Positions 9,268-17,897 of a stretch of DNA of 64,000 bases are shown one piece after another (position 1 is the first letter of the stretch; every line of letters begins with the position of its first letter). The notes beneath the pieces were generated by a model. It worked only from the letters and a program-made list of their open reading frames with translations. It was not told the origin of the DNA and made no database searches. Origin of the DNA: Microvirga makkahensis (GTDB lineage Bacteria > Pseudomonadota > Alphaproteobacteria > Rhizobiales > Beijerinckiaceae); assembly GCF_009830105.1 (NCBI RefSeq), contig NZ_WURB01000008.1, positions 62,001 through 126,000 on the forward strand, read 5' to 3'. The position numbers were made by a program, and so were the translations under genes.

Positions 9268-9916
9268 GGGTGGCTGACACTTCGCGCGGTGAAGCGGGTG
9301 GGGGATGACGGGTCAATTTGAGCTGAGACGTCGGTCTGATCGGCCGATTCAGATCAAGCTCGAGGTCTCCCGCGGCCACGAGACTTAGGATCGCTGACGC
9401 AGCGTCTCGCCGCCGCAAGCGTGATGCAACTTCCGTTAGGGAAGAGTAGGGTGCCGAATAAAGGTACGTAGCAATAGCTGAACGCTCCTCGGGCATAACC
9501 CGAACTCCAGCGCACGAAGCAATCCAGCGGGAGTTGTCGAGGCGCGGTTGGCGGGTAATAGACCTCGGTGGGATAAGTAGTATGCGGTGTCCAGCATGCT
9601 CTGCAGCGCGTTTCAAGACATGTAATCGTGCCTTTTCGCCAGGAGCGCGCCACGCTCGTGGGCTTGCCGCGACGACCGTAAAGGAATTCTGGCGAAGGCG
9701 AACACGCAGTATCACGAGGCCAGCATCTGCAAGCCCGCAGAGTTTCTCAAGATTCTCAACGAGCGGATCGGGGCCGATGATCCGCATCCCCGGGAAGGCT
9801 ACTGCAAGCCGTCGCAGGTCGGTGGCTCTATTTAGGAGTTCGGTCGCACGACGCCGGCCTGCGGCATCCGGAGAAGGAAGTGTTGGGCTCTTTAGACGTG
9901 GCTTGGCTGCACGCAT
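9254..9916 (-). CDS. hypothetical protein with a C-terminal winged-helix-like segment
   Basis: A 220-residue basic protein, first gene of the three-gene operon. No family is recognised. Residues about 30-130 alternate strands and helices in the manner of a nuclease or Rossmann-like fold, and residues about 145-200 read like a winged helix, ending in a beta-hairpin segment. The layout loosely recalls TnsA (nuclease-like domain then winged helix), but I cannot see the Glu-Asp-Lys triad, so I do not call it TnsA. ATG at 9916. The gene overlaps the next one by 14 bases. Confidence 0.6.
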   Translation of the reverse strand: MRAAKPRLKSPTLPSPDAAGRRRATELLNRATDLRRLAVAFPGMRIIGPDPLVENLEKLCGLADAGLVILRVRLRQNSFTVVAASPRAWRAPGEKARLHVLKRAAEHAGHRILLIPPRSITRQPRLDNSRWIASCAGVRVMPEERSAIATYLYSAPYSSLTEVASRLRRRDAASAILSLVAAGDLELDLNRPIRPTSQLKLTRHPPPASPREVSATRAFR

Positions 9917-10210
9917 GAGTAAGCATCCTTTTGCCAGGACTATGTCCCAGCCTGATTAGCTGTGATGAGAGGTTGGGAGTGCGCCACGTCTCGGCGGAGG
10001 CTCCGCTCCGGGACGTGCGTGCCTTCGACGAAACGAAGGAGTGGGCTCGCATTCACAAATGGAGCCGATGGAATTGCATCCCGATCCTTTCGGCCGGAAG
10101 ACAATCCTTTGTTATAGTCCCTGTCAGCGACTCAATCCGCTAAAGCTGATCGCTCGCTGATACTTACTCAAAACGAGCAAGCATGACGCCGTCAAGAAGA
10201 GCCTCGGAAT

Positions 10211-10450
10211 ATGGTTAATGCAGCCCAAATAAAGGCAGCCCGCGCCTTACTCGGCTGGTCGCAAGACGAATTATGCGAGCGGGCCGACATACATAGGCGT
10301 ACTCTGACCACACTCGAGTCGGGCAAGGTTCCCACCTACGACGCAACCGTGAATCGTGTTGTTGCAGCGTTGCAGAAGGGTGGAATTCAGTTTCTTGAGC
10401 ACGAGGGAGGCGCGTATGGCGTGCTTATACGACCGCCCGCTGGCTCCTAA
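10211..10450 (+). CDS. small XRE-family HTH regulator
   Basis: A 79-residue protein that is almost entirely one helix-turn-helix domain of the XRE/Cro type: the first helices read AARALLGWSQDELCERADIH, and the recognition helix follows at RRTLTTLESG. Such one-domain repressors commonly control nearby genes on genomic islands. It lies between the divergent FtsH-like operon and the tRNA-Gly scar, so it may regulate either. The ATG at 10211 lacks a strong ribosome site. The end is less than 60 bases from the tRNA-derived sequence. Confidence 0.8.
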   Translation: MVNAAQIKAARALLGWSQDELCERADIHRRTLTTLESGKVPTYDATVNRVVAALQKGGIQFLEHEGGAYGVLIRPPAGS

Positions 10451-10502
10451 TCAACGATGCATAGAGGAACCGTTGGCTTCTAAAGAGGGCAGGCAAACGA
10501 AA

Positions 10503-10552
10503 TCGGCTTCCCAAGCTGAATGTCGTGGGTTCGATTCCCATCGCCCGCTCCA
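10503..10552 (+). tRNA. 3' half of a tRNA-Gly(CCC) gene (attachment-site scar)
   Basis: The sequence folds as the 3' part of a tRNA: anticodon arm 10503-10519 with loop TTCCCAA (anticodon CCC), variable loop 10520-10524, T arm 10525-10541 with TTCGATT loop, acceptor strand CGCCCGC 10542-10548, discriminator T and encoded CCA. A T-rich run follows. No matching GCGGGCG acceptor strand or D arm lies upstream, so it is not an intact tRNA. Integrases often recombine inside tRNA 3' halves and leave such a copy, so this probably marks one end of an integrated element. Confidence 0.82.
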
Positions 10553-10870
10553 ATTTTTCTCTTGTGAATTCAGGCGCTTGGAGAGGTTGGATTAGCGGTA
10601 GTCTGCACGAGCGGATCCAAGTGATACAACGCTGATACAACAATCCTTCCCCACCACTAACCGAATCGGTGCGTCAATCCGTCATCGCCAGATATAATTT
10701 CGAGACGCTCCCATATCTAGCTTTTGCTCAATCGAGACGGGTTCCGGGCGTCATATTTGGCAATGTATGCCCTGGGGAAGGCTGGTTAGATTGCTTGCCC
10801 GCCTAGAATGTGAGCGATACCGTTCCAAGAACATGATGCAGTAAACTATATAAAGTAGGGGTGGCGTACT
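10553..10870. other. intergenic region after the tRNA scar
   Basis: About 320 bases without a convincing gene. A T-rich run directly follows the CCA of the tRNA fragment, and two copies of the word TGATACAA lie at about 10621 and 10631. The AT-rich segment near 10840 is a likely promoter area for the TIR-like gene. Confidence 0.4.
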
Positions 10871-13195
10871 GTGGCGAGAGTCCGAAGAGCATTCTTTGCG
10901 TATCCGGGGCAGCCTGAGGATCTAGTCAGCTCGATCAACTCTGCCTCCAAAGTCCTTCGGGAAGGTCCTGATCAGCTAGACTTACAGACTTGGCCTCAGA
11001 TGGAGATATTCGGGGCCAACATTCCAGACCAAGTGCGGGCGAGCATCGAGGGAGCAGACGTTGTCATTTGTGATGTGACCCGTCCAAACTTGAATGTTTA
11101 CTATGAGGCTGGTTTTGCGATCGGGAAAGGAAAAGCAGTCGCACCGGTTGTGAATGCCTCATTTGCGAATGCGGTTACTGACCTGCAGCGCGACGGTCTA
11201 TTTGATAACATCGGCTACAAGACTTATGAAAACTCAAACCAACTAGCGCAGCTGATTGTAGACCTTCCATCCTCAAGTCTTTCGGAACTTTATTCGAAGC
11301 CAGTCAATCACCAGCAACCGCTCTTCCTACTGGATTCATTCCGCAAGACTGATTTCAGAAATGCAATTGTTTCTGCTGTCAAAGCGTCGAAGGTTTTTTA
11401 TCGTAGCTTTGATCCCGTCGAGGTTCCTCGCTTCTCAAGTGTTGCGATGATAGCGGAGACTACAGCATCGTCAGGTATCATTATCCCAATCCTTGGGCAG
11501 CATGTCGACGACGCAGATCGCCACAATTTAAGAGCTGCCTTTCTTGCTGGACTTGGTCACGGTTTGGGCCGCCAAACGTTACTGCTTCGTATGCTCTCGC
11601 AGGAGCAAGTGGGACCCACGGACTATCGCGAAGTAATCAAAGCGGTTCGGGACGAGGCTCAAATCGACGAGCTTGTGCGTGACTTCGCGCGAAACTCGCT
11701 ATTAGCGAGCCAGTCTCTCAATGCTGTCGGTGGTAAGGCAGCAAAGAGTGCGTTGCAGCGGCTCACGCTCGGCGCGTCTGCGGCAGAAAACGAGTTTCGT
11801 ACTCTCGAAGAGTATTTCGTTGAGACCGCCGAGTACCTTAGAACTCTACGAGGGGAAATCAATGTAGTTGCTGGGCGAAAGGGATCTGGGAAAACGGCAA
11901 TATTCTTTCGTGTCCGCGACAGTTTCCGTCAGGAGCGAGACTCTATTGTCACAGATTTGAAGCCCGAGTCCCATCAGTTGAGCTTGTTTCGCGAAGAGCT
12001 GCTCAAGATTGTTGATTCAGGTGTATTTGATCATACGCTAGCGGCGTTCTGGTATTTTGTTATTCTTTCAGAAATCTTATTGACTATTAAGCGAGAGGCT
12101 GATCACCGGTCGAAGTTTGATAGCCGGGCACTTAGCGTTGCGCGCGAGATTGGCGACCTACTTGAGGAGACCGGCGTAGCGGATAGTGGCGACTTCACTT
12201 CTCGGATCAATCGCCTTGGAACTTTCATCCTCCAAGAGATTGAACAGGCTAACGCAGCACGTGAAAAGTTGTCGCCAGAACGGCTGACCAACATCGTATT
12301 TCGAGTTGGGATTTCTCAGATCAGGCAGCTGATCCATAAGCACACTAACAGTCGGACTCAGATGATCCTGTTGTTCGATAACATCGATAAAGGTTGGCCG
12401 GCGAACGGTGTTCATCCCTTTGATGTTCGACTTGTACGCTTACTAATCGAGGTGCTCGATAAGATCCGCCGCGACTTCAACGTGGCAGAGCGTGACTTCA
12501 TGTCAGTCGTCTTTCTTCGCAACGACATTTATGAGTTGCTCGTCGAAAACACACCGGATCGGGGTAAGGCTGGTCAGCTTCGGATCGACTGGACGGATCG
12601 TGCTAAACTTCGGCAGGTTATTTTTCGTCGTCTTCAAGCATCACTGAAAGATCACACCTCGACCTTTGAACAAGTCTGGACCCGACTTTTTGTGCCAAAT
12701 GTCGGTGCGCGGGAGTCATTCGACTATTTCGTCGACCACTGTCTGATGAGACCACGTTTTCTGATCAATATAATCGAAAACGCGGTTGCGAATGGCATCA
12801 ACCGTGGGCACCTGCGAGTTGAGGAGGACGATTGCGTAGATGCTGTGCGCCAGCACTCGCTCTACCTAGTCGAGGATTTTGGTTATGAGATTCGAGACGT
12901 CTCAGGCTTATCAGCCGACATTCTCTATTCGCTCGTCGGTGTGGCAAAACACCTGACGAAAGAAGAGGTAATCAACCGCTTCAAGGAGGCTGGAGTAGAG
13001 GTCGCCGAGCAAGAAACGGCCTTCCGTTTAATGCTCTGGTATGGCGTGCTCGGAATCGTGACCAAGGACGCCAGGGAGAAATTCATCTACGATTACGAGT
13101 ACAACATTAGGCGATTGGAAGCAGAACTCCGACTGATGAAGGATGAGACGCTTTACGTCGTTAACCCAGCACTTCACGTAGCTCTTAGCACTTGA
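10871..13195 (+). CDS. TIR/deoxyribosyltransferase-like domain fused to a P-loop NTPase, candidate antiphage protein
   Basis: A 774-residue single-gene unit. Residues 1-130 match the nucleoside-deoxyribosyltransferase/TIR-like fold: a first strand RRAFFAYPG, then DVVICDVTRPNLNVYYEAG with the conserved glutamate E79 where such enzymes place their catalytic acid. Residues about 330-620 form a P-loop NTPase resembling the Sll1717-type family: Walker A GRKGSGKT at 335-342 and a Walker B-like LLFDNIDKGW around 500-509. The C-terminal part is helical. A sensor NTPase coupled to a nucleotide- or NAD-cleaving domain is the design of many abortive-infection proteins, so I infer a defence role; no experiment supports it here. 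GTG start. No partner gene is close: the tRNA scar is upstream and a convergent gene downstream. Confidence 0.75.
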   Translation: MARVRRAFFAYPGQPEDLVSSINSASKVLREGPDQLDLQTWPQMEIFGANIPDQVRASIEGADVVICDVTRPNLNVYYEAGFAIGKGKAVAPVVNASFANAVTDLQRDGLFDNIGYKTYENSNQLAQLIVDLPSSSLSELYSKPVNHQQPLFLLDSFRKTDFRNAIVSAVKASKVFYRSFDPVEVPRFSSVAMIAETTASSGIIIPILGQHVDDADRHNLRAAFLAGLGHGLGRQTLLLRMLSQEQVGPTDYREVIKAVRDEAQIDELVRDFARNSLLASQSLNAVGGKAAKSALQRLTLGASAAENEFRTLEEYFVETAEYLRTLRGEINVVAGRKGSGKTAIFFRVRDSFRQERDSIVTDLKPESHQLSLFREELLKIVDSGVFDHTLAAFWYFVILSEILLTIKREADHRSKFDSRALSVAREIGDLLEETGVADSGDFTSRINRLGTFILQEIEQANAAREKLSPERLTNIVFRVGISQIRQLIHKHTNSRTQMILLFDNIDKGWPANGVHPFDVRLVRLLIEVLDKIRRDFNVAERDFMSVVFLRNDIYELLVENTPDRGKAGQLRIDWTDRAKLRQVIFRRLQASLKDHTSTFEQVWTRLFVPNVGARESFDYFVDHCLMRPRFLINIIENAVANGINRGHLRVEEDDCVDAVRQHSLYLVEDFGYEIRDVSGLSADILYSLVGVAKHLTKEEVINRFKEAGVEVAEQETAFRLMLWYGVLGIVTKDAREKFIYDYEYNIRRLEAELRLMKDETLYVVNPALHVALST

Positions 13196-13382
13196 GATTT
13201 CCATCTGCTCAGTCCAGATGAGGTTACTCAATGGCGATATGAGAGACATCTTTGGCTGTCTACAAGATCCTGAGGTTCATAGTCGGACCCCAGGAGGCTA
13301 TTTGGCAGGTATACGGGGAACAGAGACGTCCAGTGTATCGGGTCGATGCTTCGTCAGGCTAGAAAACTAAGGGTTGGGTCGG

Positions 13383-13417
13383 GCAATGTCCGATAAGTAG
13401 GGATTATCGGACATTGC
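13383..13417. repeat. perfect 14-base inverted repeat
   Basis: GCAATGTCCGATAA (13383-13396) and its exact reverse complement (13404-13417) flank a 7-base spacer. No T-run follows on either strand, so it is a poor intrinsic terminator. A recombinase site or protein-binding palindrome is more likely. It sits in the 350-base gap between the TIR-like gene and the tannase gene. Confidence 0.7.
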
Positions 13418-13549
13418 TGCAGGCACACGGACCCGTGGCTCGGATCCAGTTTGGATCTCCAACAGCGGTGTACGTGGGCATCTCAATGGTGTCGGCCGTA
13501 ATCGCGCCCTAGCGGGATTTAGACAAGCCCTAGGACGCGCTGTGCTCTC

Positions 13550-15133
13550 CTATGGTTGAGCGCAGCTGAAATTCGCAGCCTCGTCGATGTTCCCGGTGCC
13601 AGAGTACGTCGCCACCTGCGGATACGGGCATAGCGGGCGGGTTCGCACGACCTGCGAGCTTGACACCTGCCGCGCCTGCAGGGACTCAGGGGCTTTGCCG
13701 CTCTCGACCCAGTTGATGAGCGGCGTCATGGCGTCGAAGCGATCAGGGCCGAAGCCACCGCGGCAATGGAACATGCCAGGCACCATAAACAGCCGGTAGA
13801 AGTTGCTCGTCCGGTCCTCTCCCATCGTCCGACGGACCCGCTCGTAGTAGTTCACCCCCATCATCGGGTTCAGGGCAGGGTCGGCCCAGCCGAAGTAGGT
13901 GATGAGACGCCCACCGCGCTTTTCGAACTCGGACAGATCCGGGTTGTTCGCATCAAGGATCTCCCGGATCCGGGAGATCGGCTCGACATCCTTGTCGAAG
14001 TTGAACTGCTTCCAATCCAGGTTGGGCTGCGAGGCGGGTATATTGGCAAAGTACTTCAGGAAGCTCTCGCCATAGGCCAGCTGACGGCTCTTGGGTCCCT
14101 CAGAGACGATCCACTCTTTCCAGCCACTCGCGCCGCTGGCATCCGCAAGCTCCGCCCCCGGAAGCTGGCCCGGGAAGATGACCTCGCCCTTGCTCTTCAC
14201 GCCACCATAGATGGTCTGGAGCGTCTCGACTTGGGCTTGGGTGAAGCACTGATCACCGGTCTGGCCTTCGGCGCATTGCGGCAGGTCCTGAGCTGGGTTG
14301 AAGGAGCATTGGCGTGGGTCGGCCAACAGACCGTCCTTGGCACCGTCCACGGCATCACACTTGTCCAGCACGGCCTTTGCGATCACAGGAAGCTGCCGGA
14401 GGGAGATCGGCGCCTTTGCCAATGCCTGAGCGTTCCACACGCCCCAGAGCTGGGTTCCGGTGAAATCGAGAACGGGAGCGCCGGCGAGGATGCCGTCGAA
14501 GTCGCCCGGATAGCGCTGAGCCGACATGAGACCCTGTCGCCCACCGGTAGAGCAGCCCTCCCAGTAGGAGTAGGAGGGGGGACGATCATAGTAGGCCTGG
14601 ATGAGGTCCTTGGCCCTGGTGACGGTCACGTGGACCCCGCGGGAAGCATAGTCCACGAGCTTGCCGAGGTTGTTCTCCGCAAAGCTGCCGAGCGGTTGGG
14701 CCCGGGCATCGTGTCCGCTGTTCTGCTGAACCACGGCAAAACCCTGCCGCAGAGCGGCGTTGCGGGTGTCCTGCCGGCTGGCTTCCGCCAGATTTTCGCC
14801 GGCATAGCCGCCATTGCCGAACATGTAGAGCCGCCGGTTCCAGGCATCTGGAAGGGTGATCTCGAACTGGATCTCCGGCTGGATCACGCCCGTGACCTGA
14901 CAGTGGGCAGGGTGCCGGTCGGTCGCCTCCACAGATCTCGATTTGAGGAAGGACACCTCCGGAAGCACCAAGCGCTCGATGGCCGTGCAGGCCACCTGCG
15001 GGGATATCGGCGTGGAGCGAAATGGGGCATCGGGCGGTGCCGCGGTGAAGCTGGAGGCGTTCTCTGCGTGAACCGGGATGATGCCAGCCCAAAGCACAGC
15101 GGCCGCGAGAAGCGGGCGTTCGAAGGCGTTCAT
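13550..15133 (-). CDS. secreted tannase/feruloyl esterase family hydrolase
   Basis: A 527-residue alpha/beta hydrolase of the tannase/feruloyl esterase family, which cleaves ester bonds in plant phenolics such as gallate and ferulate esters. A Sec signal peptide is present (hydrophobic stretch at residues 8-22, likely cleavage after VHA). The nucleophile motif is GCSTGG near residue 192, and the family's C-terminal segment with FHCRGG carries the likely catalytic His. The length fits the family (about 500-560). It stands alone, convergent with the TIR-like gene. ATG start. The plus strand shows a long spurious open frame caused by GC bias. Confidence 0.88.
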   Translation of the reverse strand: MNAFERPLLAAAVLWAGIIPVHAENASSFTAAPPDAPFRSTPISPQVACTAIERLVLPEVSFLKSRSVEATDRHPAHCQVTGVIQPEIQFEITLPDAWNRRLYMFGNGGYAGENLAEASRQDTRNAALRQGFAVVQQNSGHDARAQPLGSFAENNLGKLVDYASRGVHVTVTRAKDLIQAYYDRPPSYSYWEGCSTGGRQGLMSAQRYPGDFDGILAGAPVLDFTGTQLWGVWNAQALAKAPISLRQLPVIAKAVLDKCDAVDGAKDGLLADPRQCSFNPAQDLPQCAEGQTGDQCFTQAQVETLQTIYGGVKSKGEVIFPGQLPGAELADASGASGWKEWIVSEGPKSRQLAYGESFLKYFANIPASQPNLDWKQFNFDKDVEPISRIREILDANNPDLSEFEKRGGRLITYFGWADPALNPMMGVNYYERVRRTMGEDRTSNFYRLFMVPGMFHCRGGFGPDRFDAMTPLINWVESGKAPESLQARQVSSSQVVRTRPLCPYPQVATYSGTGNIDEAANFSCAQP

Positions 15134-15770
15134 GCGCGTTTCTCTCCCTTGGCTGCGGCCATCATTGCCGCTTGTCCATGTTCAGGAGGAAAGAGGGTAG
15201 AGAGCCGCGTATGCTTCTCAATGGATCAGATACGCAATGGATTGGACAAACCGCACATTTGGCTGGGTATCACACCGCTACCCCATGAAGCGGCGAGGTT
15301 TGACCATCCGAATGATGTTTCAAATCTTCCCCAAGCCGATCCAAGTGGAGCCCCTAACAGTGATCTGTTGGCACGGAGCTGAAGTAGGACGAGGGTCCGC
15401 TGATGAGAGGAACACCGGACATTCGCGAAGGGCAGGGGATCGGCAGAGAATGACCCAGCCTGTGTCAAAACACGAACGGGTCCGCTCTCGACGAACTATT
15501 TGTACAACATCAGCCTTGTATGCTGTGGATTCTCCGGTCCAATCGGCCTCGCGAGACATAGAATTGCTTTAGCGAGCGACACGTTAGCGTTTTTACACAA
15601 CCAAGACCCTGAGCTGACTTTGGATTGCCGGTGCGTCGCCAGGTCCTCCAGGCGCACAGTCATCGAAGCTGCTACCGAGAGCACCGGCAGGCCATGCTCG
15701 TTCCTGACGTTTGCATGAACCTCTTCCCGGCTTGATCATTGATCTCCTGTCGAAGCTAAGGGAGACAATC
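15134..15770. other. 637-base intergenic region
   Basis: No open frame here has a plausible product. The stretch separates the divergently oriented tannase gene and the DUF2934 gene, so it must hold both promoters, but I could not assign specific boxes. Confidence 0.4.
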
Positions 15771-16025
15771 ATGTCTGACACGCTGTCTGCCGCAGCCATC
15801 GCCACAAGCCAGGATGAGAAGATCCGCCAACGCGCCTACGAGATCTGGGAGAGGGAAGGCCGCACCGGCAATCCTGAGGACCACTGGTTCAGGGCGCAGC
15901 GGGAGCTTGATGATCAGGGTCGGGAACGCTCGGATGCGACGGTGGAAGATGCTCCCCCGGCCGCTGCGGCTGAAGCTAGCTCTGCTGCCTCTGGCGAAGT
16001 CCCTGACGAGCGGTTTGCGGAATAG
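15771..16025 (+). CDS. DUF2934 small protein
   Basis: An 84-residue protein. Residues about 18-52 (IRQRAYEIWEREGR then DHWFRAQREL) are the DUF2934 motif, a short helical domain common in soil alphaproteobacteria and of unknown function. The acidic, Ala-rich C-terminus looks disordered. The ATG at 15771 is chosen because GGAGA lies 6 bases upstream; a longer frame from 15711 lacks this. It is about 190 bases ahead of nepR and may belong to the same stress regulon (inference). Confidence 0.8.
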   Translation: MSDTLSAAAIATSQDEKIRQRAYEIWEREGRTGNPEDHWFRAQRELDDQGRERSDATVEDAPPAAAAEASSAASGEVPDERFAE

Positions 16026-16214
16026 CCGATCGGACGCCTAGGGAAAGCCTGACCGTATCCTCCTGAGGTGGCAGGACATGCCTCAGCCTGTCCTGCGCCT
16101 CCACATACGACTATCACAGGTTAATGGCAGCATGCCTCCGGTGACGTAAAGCCAGGACGTCCTCCACACGCCACATGGCCAGAGGGCAGCCTGCCCGTGT
16201 CTGGAGAAGCGAGC

Positions 16215-16454
16215 GTGTCGACCAACAAACCCCACACCAGCACCTTTCTCGAACAGCCGGATCCGCTTGAGGAGATCTTCGACGTCCACGGCGATCCCGG
16301 TCCCGAGCCGATGCTGCCGCCCCACGTGGCGACCTTCCTGGGTGAGCAGCTACAAGCCTTCTACGCCCATCTTGTGAGCGAGCCGGTGCCGGATCGCTTC
16401 GTGCAGCTCGTTCAGCAACTGGATGGGAAAAAGAAGAGCCACGATGGCGAGTGA
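16215..16454 (+). CDS. nepR: NepR-family anti-sigma factor
   Basis: A 79-residue NepR protein. NepR holds the EcfG sigma factor inactive until phosphorylated PhyR captures it. The conserved core is LPPHVATFLGEQLQ followed by the second helix PVPDRFVQLVQQLD. The GTG at 16215 is preferred over 16197 because GGAGAA lies 6 bases before it. The gene overlaps ecfG, as usual for this pair. No full PhyR (sigma-like domain plus receiver) is in the window, so the activator must be elsewhere. A second NepR-like gene lies at 46047. Confidence 0.88.
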   Translation: MSTNKPHTSTFLEQPDPLEEIFDVHGDPGPEPMLPPHVATFLGEQLQAFYAHLVSEPVPDRFVQLVQQLDGKKKSHDGE

Positions 16455-16995
16455 GGATCCTGTCCGCCAGGCGATGCTGGATGCCGTTCCGCACCTGCGC
16501 GCCTTTGCCATCTCGCTGACCGGCAACGTGACCTACGCCGACGACCTCGTGCAGGCGGCGCTTCTGCGTGGGCTCGAGAACCTGGACAAGTTCCAGGCTG
16601 GCACGAGCATGCAGGCTTGGCTCTTCACGATCCTGCGCAACCAGTTCTACACCGATATGCGCCGCAGTCGCCGGGAGGTGGACGACCCGGAAGGGGCGCT
16701 GGCCGGCAAGCTGGCGATCATGCCGGAGCAAGGGGCACGGCTGGACTTCACCGACATGCAGGCTGCTCTGGCCAAGCTCAGCGCGGAGCAGCGCGAGGCG
16801 CTGCTGCTGGTGGGCGCCGAGGGCGTGTCCTACGAGGAGGCGGCCCAGATCTGCGGCACTAACCTCGGCACCATCAAGAGCCGCATCAACCGGGCCCGCA
16901 CCCGCCTGGCGGAACTCCTGGCCCTTGATGCTGAGGAGGACCTTGGCCCTGACCGTCTGGTCAAGGCGGCGCTGTTCGTCCACTCAGCTTCGTAG
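16444..16995 (+). CDS. ecfG: EcfG-type ECF sigma factor
   Basis: A 183-residue ECF sigma factor of the EcfG (ECF15) group that directs the general stress response. Region 2 covers about residues 8-70 (LRAFAISLTGNVTYADDLVQ, then WLFTILRNQFYTDMRR). Region 4 covers about 108-165 (LSAEQREALLLVGAEG, then the helix-turn-helix GTIKSRINRAR). The ATG at 16444 overlaps the end of nepR by 11 bases; an alternative at 16423 has no ribosome site. Overlap with nepR implies coupled, balanced synthesis of sigma and anti-sigma factor. Confidence 0.92.
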   Translation: MASEDPVRQAMLDAVPHLRAFAISLTGNVTYADDLVQAALLRGLENLDKFQAGTSMQAWLFTILRNQFYTDMRRSRREVDDPEGALAGKLAIMPEQGARLDFTDMQAALAKLSAEQREALLLVGAEGVSYEEAAQICGTNLGTIKSRINRARTRLAELLALDAEEDLGPDRLVKAALFVHSAS

Positions 16996-17289
16996 TCTCG
17001 TGAAGAGCTTGGTCGGGAGCAGAGGTGCTTGGCCTGAACGTGTTCTCGGCCGGACTGGTTCGGCCGTTCCGTCATTGGCAACAGGATGCGGATCTTGGGG
17101 TGCTGACGCAGCCTTCGCGTCAACCTGCATGTGTATTCTGCGGCGATGCCATGCTTCAACCAGTTCCTGCCGCGCGGTTGGTCTCGGCTTCGGAAGCGTA
17201 CGCCAGATCAGCAGGGTGCAGGCCTTGCCGATGGCCAGCACCAAGGCCATGCCATAGATCAAGCCAGTCCGGGAGTAACTCTCGTCCAT
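16984..17289 (-). CDS. small single-pass membrane protein
   Basis: A 101-residue predicted protein with one membrane segment at about residues 8-28 (LIYGMALVLAIGKACTLLIW) and a basic tail. It is convergent with ecfG and overlaps its last codons. The start at 17289 is favoured by GGGAG 7 bases upstream. I do not recognise a family; the membrane segment and ribosome site support a real gene, the overlap argues mild caution. Confidence 0.45.
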   Translation of the reverse strand: MDESYSRTGLIYGMALVLAIGKACTLLIWRTLPKPRPTARQELVEAWHRRRIHMQVDAKAASAPQDPHPVANDGTAEPVRPRTRSGQAPLLPTKLFTRLRS

Positions 17290-17420
17290 TTCGCTCCCCA
17301 TGGGACGCCGGATAGAAGGGGTTGATCGTTGTTATTCGGCCGTTTCGCTGTGAACAGCCGCCAGCAAAGGCCGAGTCTCGGTTACATGGGTTAATGCCTG
17401 AAGTCAGCCGCCCGAATAAA

Positions 17421-17439
17421 AGTTAACAATCTGTTAACT
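17421..17439. promoter_or_regulatory. operator-like palindrome upstream of the response regulator
   Basis: AGTTAACA and TGTTAACT form a perfect 8-base inverted repeat with a 3-base spacer, about 40 bases before the GTG start at 17480. It resembles the binding site of a dimeric repressor or activator and shares the GTTAA half-site with the palindrome at 19631. Confidence 0.5.
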
Positions 17440-17479
17440 CCACTGTGCCTCGCCTAAGTATCAGAAATCAGGAGGCACA

Positions 17480-17896
17480 GTGATCTATAGCCCCGGAAGC
17501 CCGTCCATGCCGACCAGCGAGCGTAAGCGCCACATTCTCGTTGTGGAGGATGAAGCGATGATCAGCATGTTGCTTGAGGACATGGTTCTGGACTGTGGCG
17601 CCGAGATCGTAGGTCCGGTCGCCAAGTTTGCTGATGCTCTTGAGCTTGCTCATAAGGCAGAGTTCGAGGTCGCGGTTCTCGACCTCAACCTGAATGGTAC
17701 CCTCAGCTATCCCATTGCCGAAGTGATCCGCGAGCGCGGCATTCCAGTGATCTTTGCAACTGGCTACGGCACAGATGGACTGCTCGACAGGTTCAGCGAC
17801 TGCCCGACGCTCCAGAAGCCCTTCAGCCAGCAGGACTTTGCTGAAGCAGTAGCGGCAGCGTGCCACCAGGATGCTGCGGATCGTTGTGGTTCGTGA
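17480..17896 (+). CDS. single-domain response regulator
   Basis: A 138-residue receiver domain with no output domain. The acidic pocket is VVEDEA, the phosphoacceptor aspartate is in VAVLDLNLNG near residue 74, and the conserved Lys is in TLQKPF. GTG start with AGGAGG 6 bases upstream. Single-domain receivers often act as phosphate sinks or partners of HWE kinases in alphaproteobacterial stress signalling. The neighbouring nepR-ecfG pair makes that role plausible here, though it is inference. It nearly abuts the convergent SDR gene. Confidence 0.88.
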   Translation: MIYSPGSPSMPTSERKRHILVVEDEAMISMLLEDMVLDCGAEIVGPVAKFADALELAHKAEFEVAVLDLNLNGTLSYPIAEVIRERGIPVIFATGYGTDGLLDRFSDCPTLQKPFSQQDFAEAVAAACHQDAADRCGS

Positions 17897-17897
17897 C

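Noticed and set aside
9254-9916. Second TnsA-like protein
   Set aside because: The domain layout is suggestive, but no Glu-Asp-Lys catalytic triad could be identified.
10425-10643. Minus-strand frame with the string RAMGIEPTTFSLGS
   Set aside because: This is the well-known false protein made by translating the antisense of a tRNA 3' end; it confirms the tRNA-Gly scar rather than a gene.
13766-15382. 538-codon plus-strand open frame over the tannase gene
   Set aside because: The minus-strand tannase has signal peptide and active-site motifs; the opposite frame is a GC-bias shadow with no domain.
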